In this document: positions 18,401-25,914 of the stretch, in pieces
How positions within the stretch are numbered: position 1 is the stretch's first letter
Layout of the letters: each line of letters begins with the position of its first letter
Source: Myroides sp. WP-1
GTDB taxonomy: Bacteria; Bacteroidota; Bacteroidia; Flavobacteriales; Flavobacteriaceae
NCBI RefSeq assembly: GCF_014145635.1
Contig: NZ_JACHTC010000027.1
Coordinates: 1-32,824 of the forward strand
DNA length: 32,824 nt
Direction: 5' to 3'
The notes under the pieces: model-generated
The model's database searches: none
The model's input: only the letters and a program-made list of their open reading frames with translations
Told to the model about the DNA's origin: nothing
Position numbers and translations under genes: made by a program

Positions 18401-20387
18401 ATTCATACTTGAGCAACTCTTCCCATTTTCCAGTTCCTTTGTGATCCAATCCATATTTGCTAAGCTCTCGACCTAATCCATCAAAATAAGCCTTCGCCTG
18501 ATTACCTAAAGCATCAGTATAATGCGTCATCGGACCCTCTGAAGTCAGTGTATACTCCCAATAGCGAGAACTTTCATAGATTGTTCCTACTGCTTGAGTC
18601 GAACACAGAATTCGCCCCATAGAATCATAAACATAAGAGCGAACACCTCCCTGTACATTTGTTTCGCGAAGCACGTGTTTGGCAAAAGCACTATAAGTAG
18701 TACTCGTAGTAGCCTCACAGCCATCATGTCCCTTAAAAATCGTCTCTTCTGTAATTTCATTCCCATAAACCGTAAATCCAAAAAATTGATAGGAATCATA
18801 AGCTACAGCAGGATCTTCTTTCGTGTATAATTTATCGTGAATAGCAACCATACGGCCATAGTCCAACCGATTGGAATCCGCTACATAATCGAAGAGACGA
18901 GATTGCAGTAATACCTCATCGCTGTATTTCAACAACTGTTCGGCAACTACTAAGTTAGAATGACCTAAATTAGTATAGGTATACGATTCCTTTTGAATGG
19001 GAGTATCATAATCGTCCTGATTGGGAATCACAATACTTTCTTTTAAAAATCGTGCAAATCCATTCACCTCGGCAGGACAACCACTTTCACCATCAGCGTC
19101 GTACCAAACCATTTTAGTTTGATTCCCATTGGGGTGAATTTCCAAAGTAGGGTTTCCTTCAGGATCAAACTCCGTGCGATGCACCTCTTGACGTGTTCCA
19201 CTAGAATCTCGCCAAGTCGTTATTTTTTGTTTGACCAATTGAAACTGATTGGGTTGATTATCAAAGGGAATTCCTGGAATAGCGTAATGTTCAAAATCAA
19301 CCTGCATACTTTTCACTTCACTAGGAGAACGAAAAGTAGTTAATTCGCACGTATTCAAATGAAAACTATTATAACGGCGCTCTATTTCAACAATCAAATT
19401 ATCTTGGATTTGTTTTTCTGTAGAACCATAGACATAATTGCTCAATACCGTGTACAAATTATCTCGATCCGCCTCAAAAGCAAGTCCACTTTGATACCCT
19501 AAGTAATTATTTGAGGTATAGGTAAAACTAGAAACGATCTTGGGTTGATTGTTTCCTGGATAACGCGTATGGCGGATCGCAGCAGGTAGAGCGAGATTTA
19601 CATCATTAGGAAATTGAAAAACATCAGACTGATAATCAATCATCTCAACCAATCCTGTTGGATGAATAATTTCTTTGATGAATCCCTCTGCTGTATAAAA
19701 GAAAAACCAAGTATAGTTTTCTTCTACTTGTCTCACTTCCTCCAAAAAACCATTACCTAGGGTCAATTGAATTGTATAAGCCTCTTCTCCTTCGGGATAT
19801 ACCGATACGACCGGCGCATTCATGTCTTTGTAACTGATCGAAACTAAAGTATGGTGATCATCAACAATAGAATCTAAACGAGACGTGTTTCCTTTCCATT
19901 TTAAGTAAACGGTATTTCCCTCATAGTTACTAATACTAACGGTATTCTTAATTGCGTAAGAAGAATCAGGACCATCTAAAATCTCAACTAATCCAGATTT
20001 ATAGATTACTTTGTAATATCCTTTTTCTGTACCAGAAGCATTTACGCGCTCAAAAATAAAGCTGTTTAACTTTTTTTGTTTGATGGTAATTTCTCCTTGG
20101 TAATCGTCACTATCATCCTCAACCAGATACTGCTCTCCAGTCGATAATCGAAGTAGTCGATTGGTTTTGTCATAGGTGGTAAAGGGCAAGCCAAAACTAA
20201 CACCAAAACCCTCATTTTCTTGGCTAAAAGAACTACTGGTTAAGGACAAGGATATTTCAGGTCCCATTCCGTAATTTGCATTGATATTAGCTAGCGGCAA
20301 ATAAAGAGTAAATGCCCCAGTTCTGGGATCTATTCCCGTTTGTTGAGAACCAATAAAATTCTGACTCTGTGAAAAAAATTCATTCAT
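15471..20387 (-). CDS. RHS repeat protein of TccC/insecticidal style with variable C-terminal domain
   Basis: A 1638-residue protein. Its N-terminus (SQNFIGSQQTGIDPRTGAFT) matches the RHS group found with insecticidal and Pseudomonas-type proteins, not the PAAR-headed T6SS type. YD/RHS repeats fill residues ~250-1270 (for example YDGLGRELSKYG, YDAYGRKLTQTM, YDALGRLVQLTG). The conserved core follows at ~1280-1343: GERQDPVSGNYHLGNGYRSY, RFNCPDSLSPFE, NAYAYCEGDPINLIDPSGH. After the core comes a glycine/alanine-rich hydrophobic stretch (~1345-1440), then a ~185-residue tail with LFNGHGGEITG near residue 1499 and TDVPFSFYSYAPGTPIPDY. The GHGG and FYSYAPG strings loosely recall the Stv putative-adhesin domain; this is weak. 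No signal peptide is visible. The RHS shell normally encapsulates its C-terminal cargo. No small immunity gene follows. It is last in an operon with two paralogous hexapeptide-repeat proteins. Confidence 0.92.
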   Translation of the reverse strand: MNEFFSQSQNFIGSQQTGIDPRTGAFTLYLPLANINANYGMGPEISLSLTSSSFSQENEGFGVSFGLPFTTYDKTNRLLRLSTGEQYLVEDDSDDYQGEITIKQKKLNSFIFERVNASGTEKGYYKVIYKSGLVEILDGPDSSYAIKNTVSISNYEGNTVYLKWKGNTSRLDSIVDDHHTLVSISYKDMNAPVVSVYPEGEEAYTIQLTLGNGFLEEVRQVEENYTWFFFYTAEGFIKEIIHPTGLVEMIDYQSDVFQFPNDVNLALPAAIRHTRYPGNNQPKIVSSFTYTSNNYLGYQSGLAFEADRDNLYTVLSNYVYGSTEKQIQDNLIVEIERRYNSFHLNTCELTTFRSPSEVKSMQVDFEHYAIPGIPFDNQPNQFQLVKQKITTWRDSSGTRQEVHRTEFDPEGNPTLEIHPNGNQTKMVWYDADGESGCPAEVNGFARFLKESIVIPNQDDYDTPIQKESYTYTNLGHSNLVVAEQLLKYSDEVLLQSRLFDYVADSNRLDYGRMVAIHDKLYTKEDPAVAYDSYQFFGFTVYGNEITEETIFKGHDGCEATTSTTYSAFAKHVLRETNVQGGVRSYVYDSMGRILCSTQAVGTIYESSRYWEYTLTSEGPMTHYTDALGNQAKAYFDGLGRELSKYGLDHKGTGKWEELLKYEYHTLGQIKQKTVQDLQISDNQLAYYSVRTDINYDGWGQVAMLQSTNGIKVYQERDIVGLTSMQWQSGGNRCSGQWKKTRYSKSQLLEKEERINLQGQVVGTKSYYWDGLGRLREEVDELGHSVKCTYDAYGRKLTQTMSDGTKLKYSYVPYLKGGEISKIEASNVEGTHWVLGEQEFDSLGRLCKKQTGGRLTQYQYEDASPVPTKVIQPDGTAIEYTYIVELGNSIAQIKTNDLVQSFEYDRITGELIKSTEGLMSNMHSWNNYGQIEKETITVHDNICDTDYQWTLSGKPVSHTDITGAQTRYERDQYGRVIRIVDQDVTADLFYDDLGLLRKKAVSSTCSSIKIETEFEYNEFNQLLTEIIKDSKGTQLRVERSWLKNGLLHEQTTKLNDNSIKKEDYRYDVRNRLVEYTISGSKFPLDGYGKPFRKQVYEYDTLNNMTRLETTLENAQVDIAEYHYDNEVDPTQLTSVTHSHEAYPTYSKLEYDVCGRMLVDEVGRSLSYDALGRLVQLTGQQSSSYQYNANNQLVNQTLGEGENCQLYYRAGKLVNKVLVEEDKKVRWIKNGATCLAIADGQDISLTASGQNESLLWSLKTNDTQGKLHQYGAYGSGEAADYLPAFTGERQDPVSGNYHLGNGYRSYNPRLMRFNCPDSLSPFESGGINAYAYCEGDPINLIDPSGHSATGIAGLFSGGLISQGVGRLGAGGGIALSIIGIVGAVSTFGTSIAAMGAVMATASLLVNLASEATGIASIAIGDKNPELSAKLGWASLGLGIVGAATGCYSKSYNVSNKKIGANKLNKIGTFDHVPNVVEQVPDAQLSRIYAFDNTRANPYALFNGHGGEITGNTFTSSATVNFPIAYGEALGYDHFFNTIRQTDVPFSFYSYAPGTPIPDYMVYPPTLNFGAGQWSNEASIGFIQSKINGTFRADVYALNDGAIPFSFIASHLEQFHSSIFPYTCRPSPPRPLSPVTLMDID

Positions 20388-20422
20388 AGCGATATATATT
20401 AATTGCTTATTTCCCTATGATA

Positions 20423-21757
20423 TTATGTTATTCTAAAACTTAATTTTGCGTCATTTAATGCTTTCACTACAACTTTAGCTTCGTTGCCATAGATGTCAAA
20501 AAGAGAAATCAGCATTAGTTCGTTATTTTTTTTCTTTTTCAAGAGTCTACCATGCCATATTCGATAGGTCCACACACAAAGACCTGGCATATCGTGATTT
20601 GTGGAAGTTACTACATAGGTCTTTTTACCTTTGGCATCAAAATATGCCGTATACTTAGCCGTAAAATTTGCTTTTATCCTACTATCTGTTGTAGTAGCAT
20701 ACGCTCTATAATTACCATCATAGGTAAAATGGAATAGAAAATCTTCTTTACATTCAGCATGATGAAGAGTAGCCATAGCCGTATTGGAAAACTGCACATA
20801 ATACTTTGTGAGGATGGAATTATAGTTATCTGCTTTTTTTAATTCAATTTTTTGAACATAAATATCTTCATCTCTGAAAATACGTTGATGCAACACGGAT
20901 AAAACAATATAATTCGGTGTGACGTTTCCATTGTTATTCTCCTTTGCTGTTGTATATTCAACCTTATTGTTAACAGGCTGTCCAAAATCATTGACTTTTT
21001 GATTTACCACACATCTTACACAAACATTTTCATTTACAAAATCTTTAGTTGTAGATAGATAAAATACCCCTAAGCTAACTTTAGAAGCCTTCTCTCCTGT
21101 GTTTCTTACCAGAGGAAGTGCGTATTCTCCAGGTTCAGCACTTACTTTGAAATCTTTACCATAAGGTTTATTCACTACATTAACGAACTCCATATGCTTA
21201 AAAACCTCATCTTCGGATAAGATAATGATCTTACCTTCCTTGTCTTTCGCTATCAAGTTAACGTGAATACCTACCTGATGTCTTCCATTCGAATAGAGTT
21301 TTTCTTCACGCTGTCCTCCACTAAACACAATCTTTAAAGATTCAATAGAATTAATATCCTCCCAAGTATGTTCTCTTTCAACTATACGCTGATTACTCCC
21401 TATAATACTGTCTCCCTTAATAAAAGCCATACCGCAAACTTCTGCTTGTTCATATACATGAGCACTTCCTTCTACAATAGCTTCTTCATATACCTTAGCC
21501 TCTCCATAAACCTGACTGGCCCCTCTAACCTGGGTACTTCCAAATATTTCTGCATTACCACTTACACAAGCATCGTCTGATACACAAGCTTCTCCATATA
21601 CTTTGGCATTATCAGCAACCCAAGCTTCTCCAAGTTGACTCAAATTTTTTTCAGACTGAATCCAGCCTCCTTTTTCTTGTGTTGCTATACGCTGTATACG
21701 CCATAAAACAAATCCATTATGCGTTATTGATTCTTCTGTTATACTATACTTTTTCAT
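20423..21757 (-). CDS. Hexapeptide-repeat (YdcK-like) protein with conserved C-terminal domain, RHS-linked, paralogue 2
   Basis: A 444-residue protein. Residues 1-45 form a lead-in (ITHNGFVLWRIQRI, KGGWIQSEKNLSQLGEAWV) seen in YdcK-like and phage proteins. Residues ~46-120 are imperfect hexads (AKVYGEACVSDDACVSGNAE, then VYEEAIVEGSAHVYEQAEVC), predicted to form a left-handed beta-helix. From residue ~130 a ~310-residue domain begins with TWEDINSIESLKIVF and has YSNGRHQVGIHVNLIAKD at 155-172, ending in LISLFDIYGNEAKVVVKAL. The same domain occurs in the upstream gene. No signal peptide or enzyme motif is visible. The RHS gene starts 35 bases after its stop, so it is probably a partner of RHS; the role is unknown. 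Confidence 0.82.
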   Translation of the reverse strand: MKKYSITEESITHNGFVLWRIQRIATQEKGGWIQSEKNLSQLGEAWVADNAKVYGEACVSDDACVSGNAEIFGSTQVRGASQVYGEAKVYEEAIVEGSAHVYEQAEVCGMAFIKGDSIIGSNQRIVEREHTWEDINSIESLKIVFSGGQREEKLYSNGRHQVGIHVNLIAKDKEGKIIILSEDEVFKHMEFVNVVNKPYGKDFKVSAEPGEYALPLVRNTGEKASKVSLGVFYLSTTKDFVNENVCVRCVVNQKVNDFGQPVNNKVEYTTAKENNNGNVTPNYIVLSVLHQRIFRDEDIYVQKIELKKADNYNSILTKYYVQFSNTAMATLHHAECKEDFLFHFTYDGNYRAYATTTDSRIKANFTAKYTAYFDAKGKKTYVVTSTNHDMPGLCVWTYRIWHGRLLKKKKNNELMLISLFDIYGNEAKVVVKALNDAKLSFRIT

Positions 21758-21831
21758 TTTTATTTTTTTTTCTTAACTATTTATTATTCAAAACTCATGG
21801 CACTAAAAAATGATAATTTCCAACGTTGTTT

Positions 21832-23349
21832 TTATAGCACGATGACATTTAATACTGTTCTATCTCCCGGTAAAATCATAATTCTCAATTTTGCTTCATT
21901 TCCATAAATATCAAGCAAAGAGCACAGCATTAGATTTTCTTTAAGACTATTGTTGACGCTTTCTCTCTTGTAATAAATCCAAAAACAAAGACCTGTATAT
22001 TCATGATTATAATCTGTTACTGTTAAATATCCAGTCTTTGAATTTCCGAATCTATAGCTAAACAACTGATCATTAGTTTCTACGATATTATCGGTAGAAA
22101 TGGCTGAATAATATTTTCCAGCAGTTCCCAAACCCTCTTCATAGAAATTATAACTAGACTGACAGATCCCTGCACGTAATCGATGAGTATTGTTGGGTTT
22201 GAATCGCACATAGTTTGTTGTCAACGTATAAGATTTTTCATTCTTAACATGTCTAACAACCTCAATATCTTGATTATTAAAAGAGTATGGAGGCATAACT
22301 TGTAACGTCACGGAATAAGGCATAGGTCTTCTACTATTGTTCTCTATTGCCGTAGAATACTCCTCCATTGTAACCACGCCCTTAGTGACCTTAGTAACCA
22401 TACAACTTACACAAAGCAACGTTTTTCCCATTGGTTCAAGTGTTGAGAGATAAAAGGTAGCAGATGAACTTTCGTCATTGAGTGAATTTGATTCATTTGA
22501 AAACGACAAACCTGTACAGTAATCGCCGGCTGAATCACTATATTGAAATCGATCGCCGAAAGGATCATTTCTATAATTGACAAACTGAATGTGTTGGAAG
22601 ATTTCAGTTTCTGGGATCTTAATGTAACGATCCATTACATCTTTAGCCTTAATTATTACTTCCACCTGTACTTGATGTCTTCCATTCGCATAAAGATTGG
22701 CTCCGGTATTACTTATACTTTCTTCAATATATAATTTTAGGGTTGAAAATGATTTTATATCATCCCAAGTATATTGACCATCGAATACTTCTTCTTTCCC
22801 CTGAACGATAGTAGAATCCTTCACAATAACATGACCGTGAACTAATCCATCCTCTTTTACAATGGCATTGTTTAAAACTTGACTATATCCATAAACACGA
22901 GCATAATCTAGAATTTCAGCATGTCCACTAATTTTAGCATGTCCGTATACAACGGCATGCCCTCCTATTTTAGCAAATTGCTCAACTTTAGCGTTTCCAA
23001 GTACTTGAGCCTGATCTTGCACAACAGCCTCTGTTGTTACTTCTGCCTTTCCGTAAATTTTTGCTTGATTAAAAACGGTGACATTGTCATGAATAACAGC
23101 ATTACCAAACACCTCTGCATCGTCATAAACGCTAGCAGATCCGTCAATTATGGCATCTTCATACACTCTAGCATTTCCGTATACCTTTGCGTCATCCCAA
23201 ACCATACAACTACCATATTGGCTCAAGTTATCATAACTTTCTACCCAACCTCCTACTGTATCAGTGGGTATGTGTCTTATACGCCAAAGCTTTTTTCCTT
23301 TATAAACTAAGACTTCATTAGTGAGCTCATATTTTTTTACAATTCTCAT
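21832..23349 (-). CDS. Hexapeptide-repeat (YdcK-like) protein with conserved C-terminal domain, RHS-linked, paralogue 1
   Basis: A 505-residue paralogue of the next gene. Lead-in: YELTNEVLVYKGKKLWRIRH and VGGWVESYDNLSQYGSCMVW. Residues ~48-188 hold a longer run of hexads (AKVYGNARVYEDAIIDGSAS, AVVYGHAKISGHAEILDYAR), about twice the number in paralogue 2, so the beta-helix would be longer. The C-terminal domain (~195-505) begins TWDDIKSFSTLKLYI, has YANGRHQVQVEVIIKAKD at 220-237 and ends LCSLLDIYGNEAKLRIMIL, mirroring the paralogue block by block. From memory, a similar NGRxQVxVxV domain accompanies RHS/TccC genes in Pseudomonas; this needs a search. It is the first gene of the operon, 74 bases before paralogue 2. 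No export signal is visible. Confidence 0.82.
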   Translation of the reverse strand: MRIVKKYELTNEVLVYKGKKLWRIRHIPTDTVGGWVESYDNLSQYGSCMVWDDAKVYGNARVYEDAIIDGSASVYDDAEVFGNAVIHDNVTVFNQAKIYGKAEVTTEAVVQDQAQVLGNAKVEQFAKIGGHAVVYGHAKISGHAEILDYARVYGYSQVLNNAIVKEDGLVHGHVIVKDSTIVQGKEEVFDGQYTWDDIKSFSTLKLYIEESISNTGANLYANGRHQVQVEVIIKAKDVMDRYIKIPETEIFQHIQFVNYRNDPFGDRFQYSDSAGDYCTGLSFSNESNSLNDESSSATFYLSTLEPMGKTLLCVSCMVTKVTKGVVTMEEYSTAIENNSRRPMPYSVTLQVMPPYSFNNQDIEVVRHVKNEKSYTLTTNYVRFKPNNTHRLRAGICQSSYNFYEEGLGTAGKYYSAISTDNIVETNDQLFSYRFGNSKTGYLTVTDYNHEYTGLCFWIYYKRESVNNSLKENLMLCSLLDIYGNEAKLRIMILPGDRTVLNVIVL

Positions 23350-23680
23350 TTTTTAACAATTTTGTTTTATTTAAATTATCTATTTATCAAATTTAATGAG
23401 ATAAAATAAGTATTAATGCAAAAAAATGAATAAAAAAACACTAAAGGTTTTTAAATAAAAACGCGATTAATTAATAATGCGTTTTAAAGGCAACTATTTT
23501 TATAAAAAACAAACGTCAAACAAAAATGATATACAAACCAATTGACTTCTCCTTCTTTGTTTTGACATGAATCTAAAACTTCTATTACAGGGAAAGCATG
23601 CTATAACAAATTCCAAGGCTTAAAAAGTTGAAAGGAGCAGATAAAAGAAATAGAATGGAAAGAAATAGCTGCTGTTGCTA
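23350..23680. other. A+T-rich intergenic region upstream of the RHS operon
   Basis: It should contain the minus-strand promoter of the hexapeptide/RHS operon. A hairpin AAAACGC / GCGTTTT around an ATTAATTAAT loop lies at 23458-23485. No gene was recognised. The region ends at the island-edge repeat. Confidence 0.45.
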
Positions 23681-23770
23681 GAAAAGGGATTACAGATCCC
23701 TAAGGGGGGGAAATAGACACAAAGAAAACCGATAACTCTCGTTATCGGTTTTCTTTGCGGAGAAAGAGGG
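23681..23770. repeat. Left island-edge repeat with terminator hairpin and tRNA-Ser 3'-end-like tail
   Basis: A 90-bp unit: GGGATTACAGATCCCTAAGG, a G run, AAATAGACACAAAG, then a 16-bp perfect stem AAAGAAAACCGATAAC / GTTATCGGTTTTCTTT with a TCTC loop (23721-23756), then GCGGAGAAAGAGGG (23757-23770). Read on the minus strand the tail is CCCTC-TTTCTCC-G-C, which is what the T-stem 3' strand, acceptor 3' strand and discriminator G73 of a tRNA-Ser would look like. The match stops exactly where the T-loop should begin. A matching copy occurs at 32527-32711. Confidence 0.8.
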
Positions 23771-24324
23771 TTAGCCTCTTTTACTCTGTATGCTTTATAA
23801 ATAGGGGTGTTCATTTTTTTGAATTGTTGTGAGCACCTTATTCGGAAAGTTTTAAACTATGATTGGAATCGCTTGATTCTTGTGTAAAGATACCATTTAA
23901 TAATTGATTTTGAGGAAAAAAAGATTTTCTACTCTCTTACTTCAATTTCCATTTAGTTAATTGTGATAGATACTTTACTATTTTTTTGTAGGTTTCCCTA
24001 AAGAAAGCCTACAACTCCAATTTGCTTTTTTAGATAATATTGAAAAATTCCTCTTTGTCCTAAATTCTTTATACCTCTTTTAAGTGAATAGTATTATGAC
24101 AGATACAATTAATGCTAAGATAGTAACAAGCAAAACCCAAGGTTCACAATCATTTTTTTTTGTATATTCAATAACTTAAAACAGCGGTTATTTCTTTCGT
24201 ATGATACTGTAGAAAAGGATGTTTATGAAGTTTCAAGGCTTGACGAAGTGGTTGAAATTGAAAACTAAGGCTTACGATTATTTATTTGACCTGTCATTGC
24301 ACTAACCCTTTGACCGCTCAAGTA
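23771..24324. other. Intergenic region at the left end of the island
   Basis: About 550 bases between the edge repeat and the retron reverse transcriptase stop. It holds a possible gene remnant (24096-24268) and a hairpin at 23987-24013 (TGTAGG-TTTC / GAAA-G-CCTACA) that has no T run on the side expected for the retron transcript. No terminator for the retron operon was found. Confidence 0.45.
24096..24268 (+). pseudogene. Possible frameshifted gene remnant
   Basis: An ATG at 24096 opens MTDTINAKIVTSKTQGSQSF and runs into a stop soon after a run of nine Ts. In a neighbouring frame the sequence continues as LKQRLFLSYDTVEKDVYEV then SRLDEVVEIEN and a stop at 24266. The charged, protein-like tail suggests a short gene broken at the T run, but no family was recognised and chance is possible. 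Confidence 0.25.
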
Positions 24325-25344
24325 TTATTGAATTTGTTGTTTTAAATCATTATATGCTTTTTTGGCAAACTCATTTTTAGGTTCAACAGATAACCAAAAA
24401 TTTAATTTCCCTAAAATCGAATATAAATAATTAGGGTTTTTAATTTTATTTCTTCTTATATAATTTAAAATACCAAATTTTCTAATAAAATGAACTTCTT
24501 GTTTCAATTTTCTTTTATAATTTTTAGGAACTTTAACAGTCTCCCCCGCAATAGATATTCCTGTTAGTATTCTTTTATTCTTATTTTTCTGCAATACTGT
24601 TTTGGCTTCATTTAAAGTGAACCCACACTCATTAATTATATTTTTTATATAATCGATATGTTTCAGATTTATTTCATCACCTGAAAAAGCTAGATCATCC
24701 GCATATCTAGTATATTTTAAATTAAACTTTTGAGCTAACGCAAATAATCTTTTATCAAGTGTAAGAGCAATGATGTTACTTAAAATTGGGCTAGTTGGAG
24801 CGCCTTGTGGTAGATTTTTATTATAACAACAGATAGATGCTAAATAAAAGGAAACTTTATGTGTATAACCTAAATTTTTAAACACATTAATTACTTGGTT
24901 AATAGTAATAGTTGGGAAAAAATTCTCTAAATCAATTTTCAAAAACTCCTTTTGATTTATATGAATTTTAGCATTTGTAACAATTGATTTTTTGTTAGTA
25001 AATCCTTGAGCGCATGGATGTATCTTAACATCATTTAGAATATTTTTATATATCCAATTTTGCATATCCATTAAGGCAGGATAGGGTGCAAGTATAGTTC
25101 TAAATCCACCTAATTTTTTAGGTATTTGGAATTCTCTGTAATGTGAAGTGTTAGAATTTATTACAGAAGCCAAGTATTCTGAATTTCTTCCTAGTAGTAA
25201 TGTTAAATGATAAAAGTCAAAAATGATAGGAACTTTATTACTTAATAAAGTTGAAATATATTTTAGATATATTTCTCTAGCTTCAACAGATATTTTGGCT
25301 TTAATAAAGAATGATTTCCATCCTTGAATGATTTTATTACTCAT
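24325..25344 (-). CDS. Retron reverse transcriptase
   Basis: A 339-residue reverse transcriptase of retron size and wording. Visible motifs: FRTILAPYPALMDMQNWIY (RT1-2 area), HPCAQGF (109-115), the retron-specific region X NAxxH as NAKIH (124-128), motif A FLKIDLENFF (Asp138), NLPQGAPTSPILSN (177-190), catalytic YADD at 214-217 (YTRYADDLAFSGD), and region Y as LTG (260-262; usually VTG) followed by VPKNYKRKLK. It reverse-transcribes part of the adjacent structured RNA into msDNA. The start codon lies six bases after the a2 end of that RNA, and all four parts (PRTase, winged-helix, RNA, RT) are on one strand in tight order. Base composition is more A+T-rich than in the neighbouring RHS operon, pointing to transfer. 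Confidence 0.95.
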   Translation of the reverse strand: MSNKIIQGWKSFFIKAKISVEAREIYLKYISTLLSNKVPIIFDFYHLTLLLGRNSEYLASVINSNTSHYREFQIPKKLGGFRTILAPYPALMDMQNWIYKNILNDVKIHPCAQGFTNKKSIVTNAKIHINQKEFLKIDLENFFPTITINQVINVFKNLGYTHKVSFYLASICCYNKNLPQGAPTSPILSNIIALTLDKRLFALAQKFNLKYTRYADDLAFSGDEINLKHIDYIKNIINECGFTLNEAKTVLQKNKNKRILTGISIAGETVKVPKNYKRKLKQEVHFIRKFGILNYIRRNKIKNPNYLYSILGKLNFWLSVEPKNEFAKKAYNDLKQQIQ

Positions 25345-25350
25345 AATAAA

Positions 25351-25583
25351 TTGGAGACACTAATTAGTTACTACTTTCTTAACTTTAGCTATGTGATTAA
25401 GACGGATTATTTTGGAGTATTCTCCAAAATAATATGGATTAATCACTGCGAGTCTCAGCTTTGCTGAGCGAGAACCTTTAAATTCAAAATCTCTGATTTT
25501 TAATTTAAAGGTAGAGGATAAAATATACCTTATCCTACGAAGCGACTTCACTTCGATTGTACTAGTTTCTTGTGTGCCTCCAA
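25351..25583 (-). ncRNA. Retron msr-msd RNA
   Basis: A 233-base structured region between the winged-helix stop and the RT start. The a1 end (minus-strand TTGGAGGCAC, 25574-25583) pairs with a2 (GTGTCTCCAA, 25351-25360) over ten bases with one G-U. Between them, read on the minus strand: hairpin 1 CGAAGTG/CGCTTCG (25538-25555); hairpin 2 AGGATAA/TTATCCT (25515-25536); hairpin 3 ACCTTTAAATT/AATTTAAAGGT with inner AAAATC/GATTTT (25474-25512); hairpin 4 CTCAGC/GCTGAG (25454-25468); and a long hairpin 5 with outer GTGATTAA/TTAATCAC and inner ATTATTTTGGAG/CTCCAAAATAAT, loop AATA (25393-25446). Hairpin 5 is the best msd candidate. A small reading frame across this region is spurious. The branching G was not identified with confidence. 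Confidence 0.88.
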
Positions 25584-25599
25584 ATTTCATTGCAATGTA

Positions 25600-25914
25600 T
25601 CAAAAATTAAAATCTCTTGGTATATAAAAACTATTTATTTTTATTTTGGGACCTAAAAATTCTTTATTTATTTTAATTTCTTTATTGTGTTTAATCGAGC
25701 TAGATTTTACAATTTTTGTTATTCCACTTTTTGTTATTTCGATTCTCTCCTCATCAATTACATTTATTAATTCGTTTTCTTTAAGTTTATCAATTGATTC
25801 AAACAATATTTTGGGTGAAATTTTATATCTACTATATAAAGTAAAAATAAAAAGACCTTTCCCTGATTTGAATAAATCTTGTAGAATAATATTATCAACT
25901 CTATTTAATTTCAT
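25600..25914 (-). CDS. Retron-associated winged-helix protein
   Basis: A 104-residue protein. Residues ~1-70 look like a winged helix: RVDNIILQDLFKSGKGLFIF, then KISPKILFESIDKLKENELI and the wing INVIDEERIEITKSGITKIV. A basic C-terminal tail follows, rich in Lys and Ile. Its ATG overlaps the PRTase stop by four bases, so the two are translationally coupled, and its own stop is 16 bases before the a1 end of the retron RNA. PRTase plus a winged-helix partner is the gene content I know for type III retrons. The likely role is to bridge the RT-msDNA complex and the effector; this is inferred. Confidence 0.85.
   Translation of the reverse strand: MKLNRVDNIILQDLFKSGKGLFIFTLYSRYKISPKILFESIDKLKENELINVIDEERIEITKSGITKIVKSSSIKHNKEIKINKEFLGPKIKINSFYIPRDFNF

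Noticed and set aside
15471..20387. A T6SS effector of the PAAR-RHS type
   Set aside because: No PAAR domain at the N-terminus and no VgrG, Hcp or adaptor gene nearby; the N-terminus is of the TccC/insecticidal style.
23757..23770. An intact tRNA-Ser gene at an island edge
   Set aside because: Only 14 bases of the 3' end match; the sequence past the T-stem does not continue as a T-loop at either edge.
23620..23814. A 64-residue minus-strand frame over the left edge repeat
   Set aside because: It consists of the repeat, its terminator hairpin and the tRNA-like tail read as protein, so it is not a gene.
23987..24013. Hairpin TGTAGG-TTTC / GAAA-G-CCTACA as a terminator for the retron operon
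   Set aside because: The T run lies on the wrong side: on the minus strand the hairpin is followed by As.
25360..25590. A 76-residue reading frame on the minus strand between the winged-helix gene and the RT
   Set aside because: It runs across the paired a1/a2 ends and all five hairpins of the retron RNA; the base-pairing explains the sequence better than coding does.
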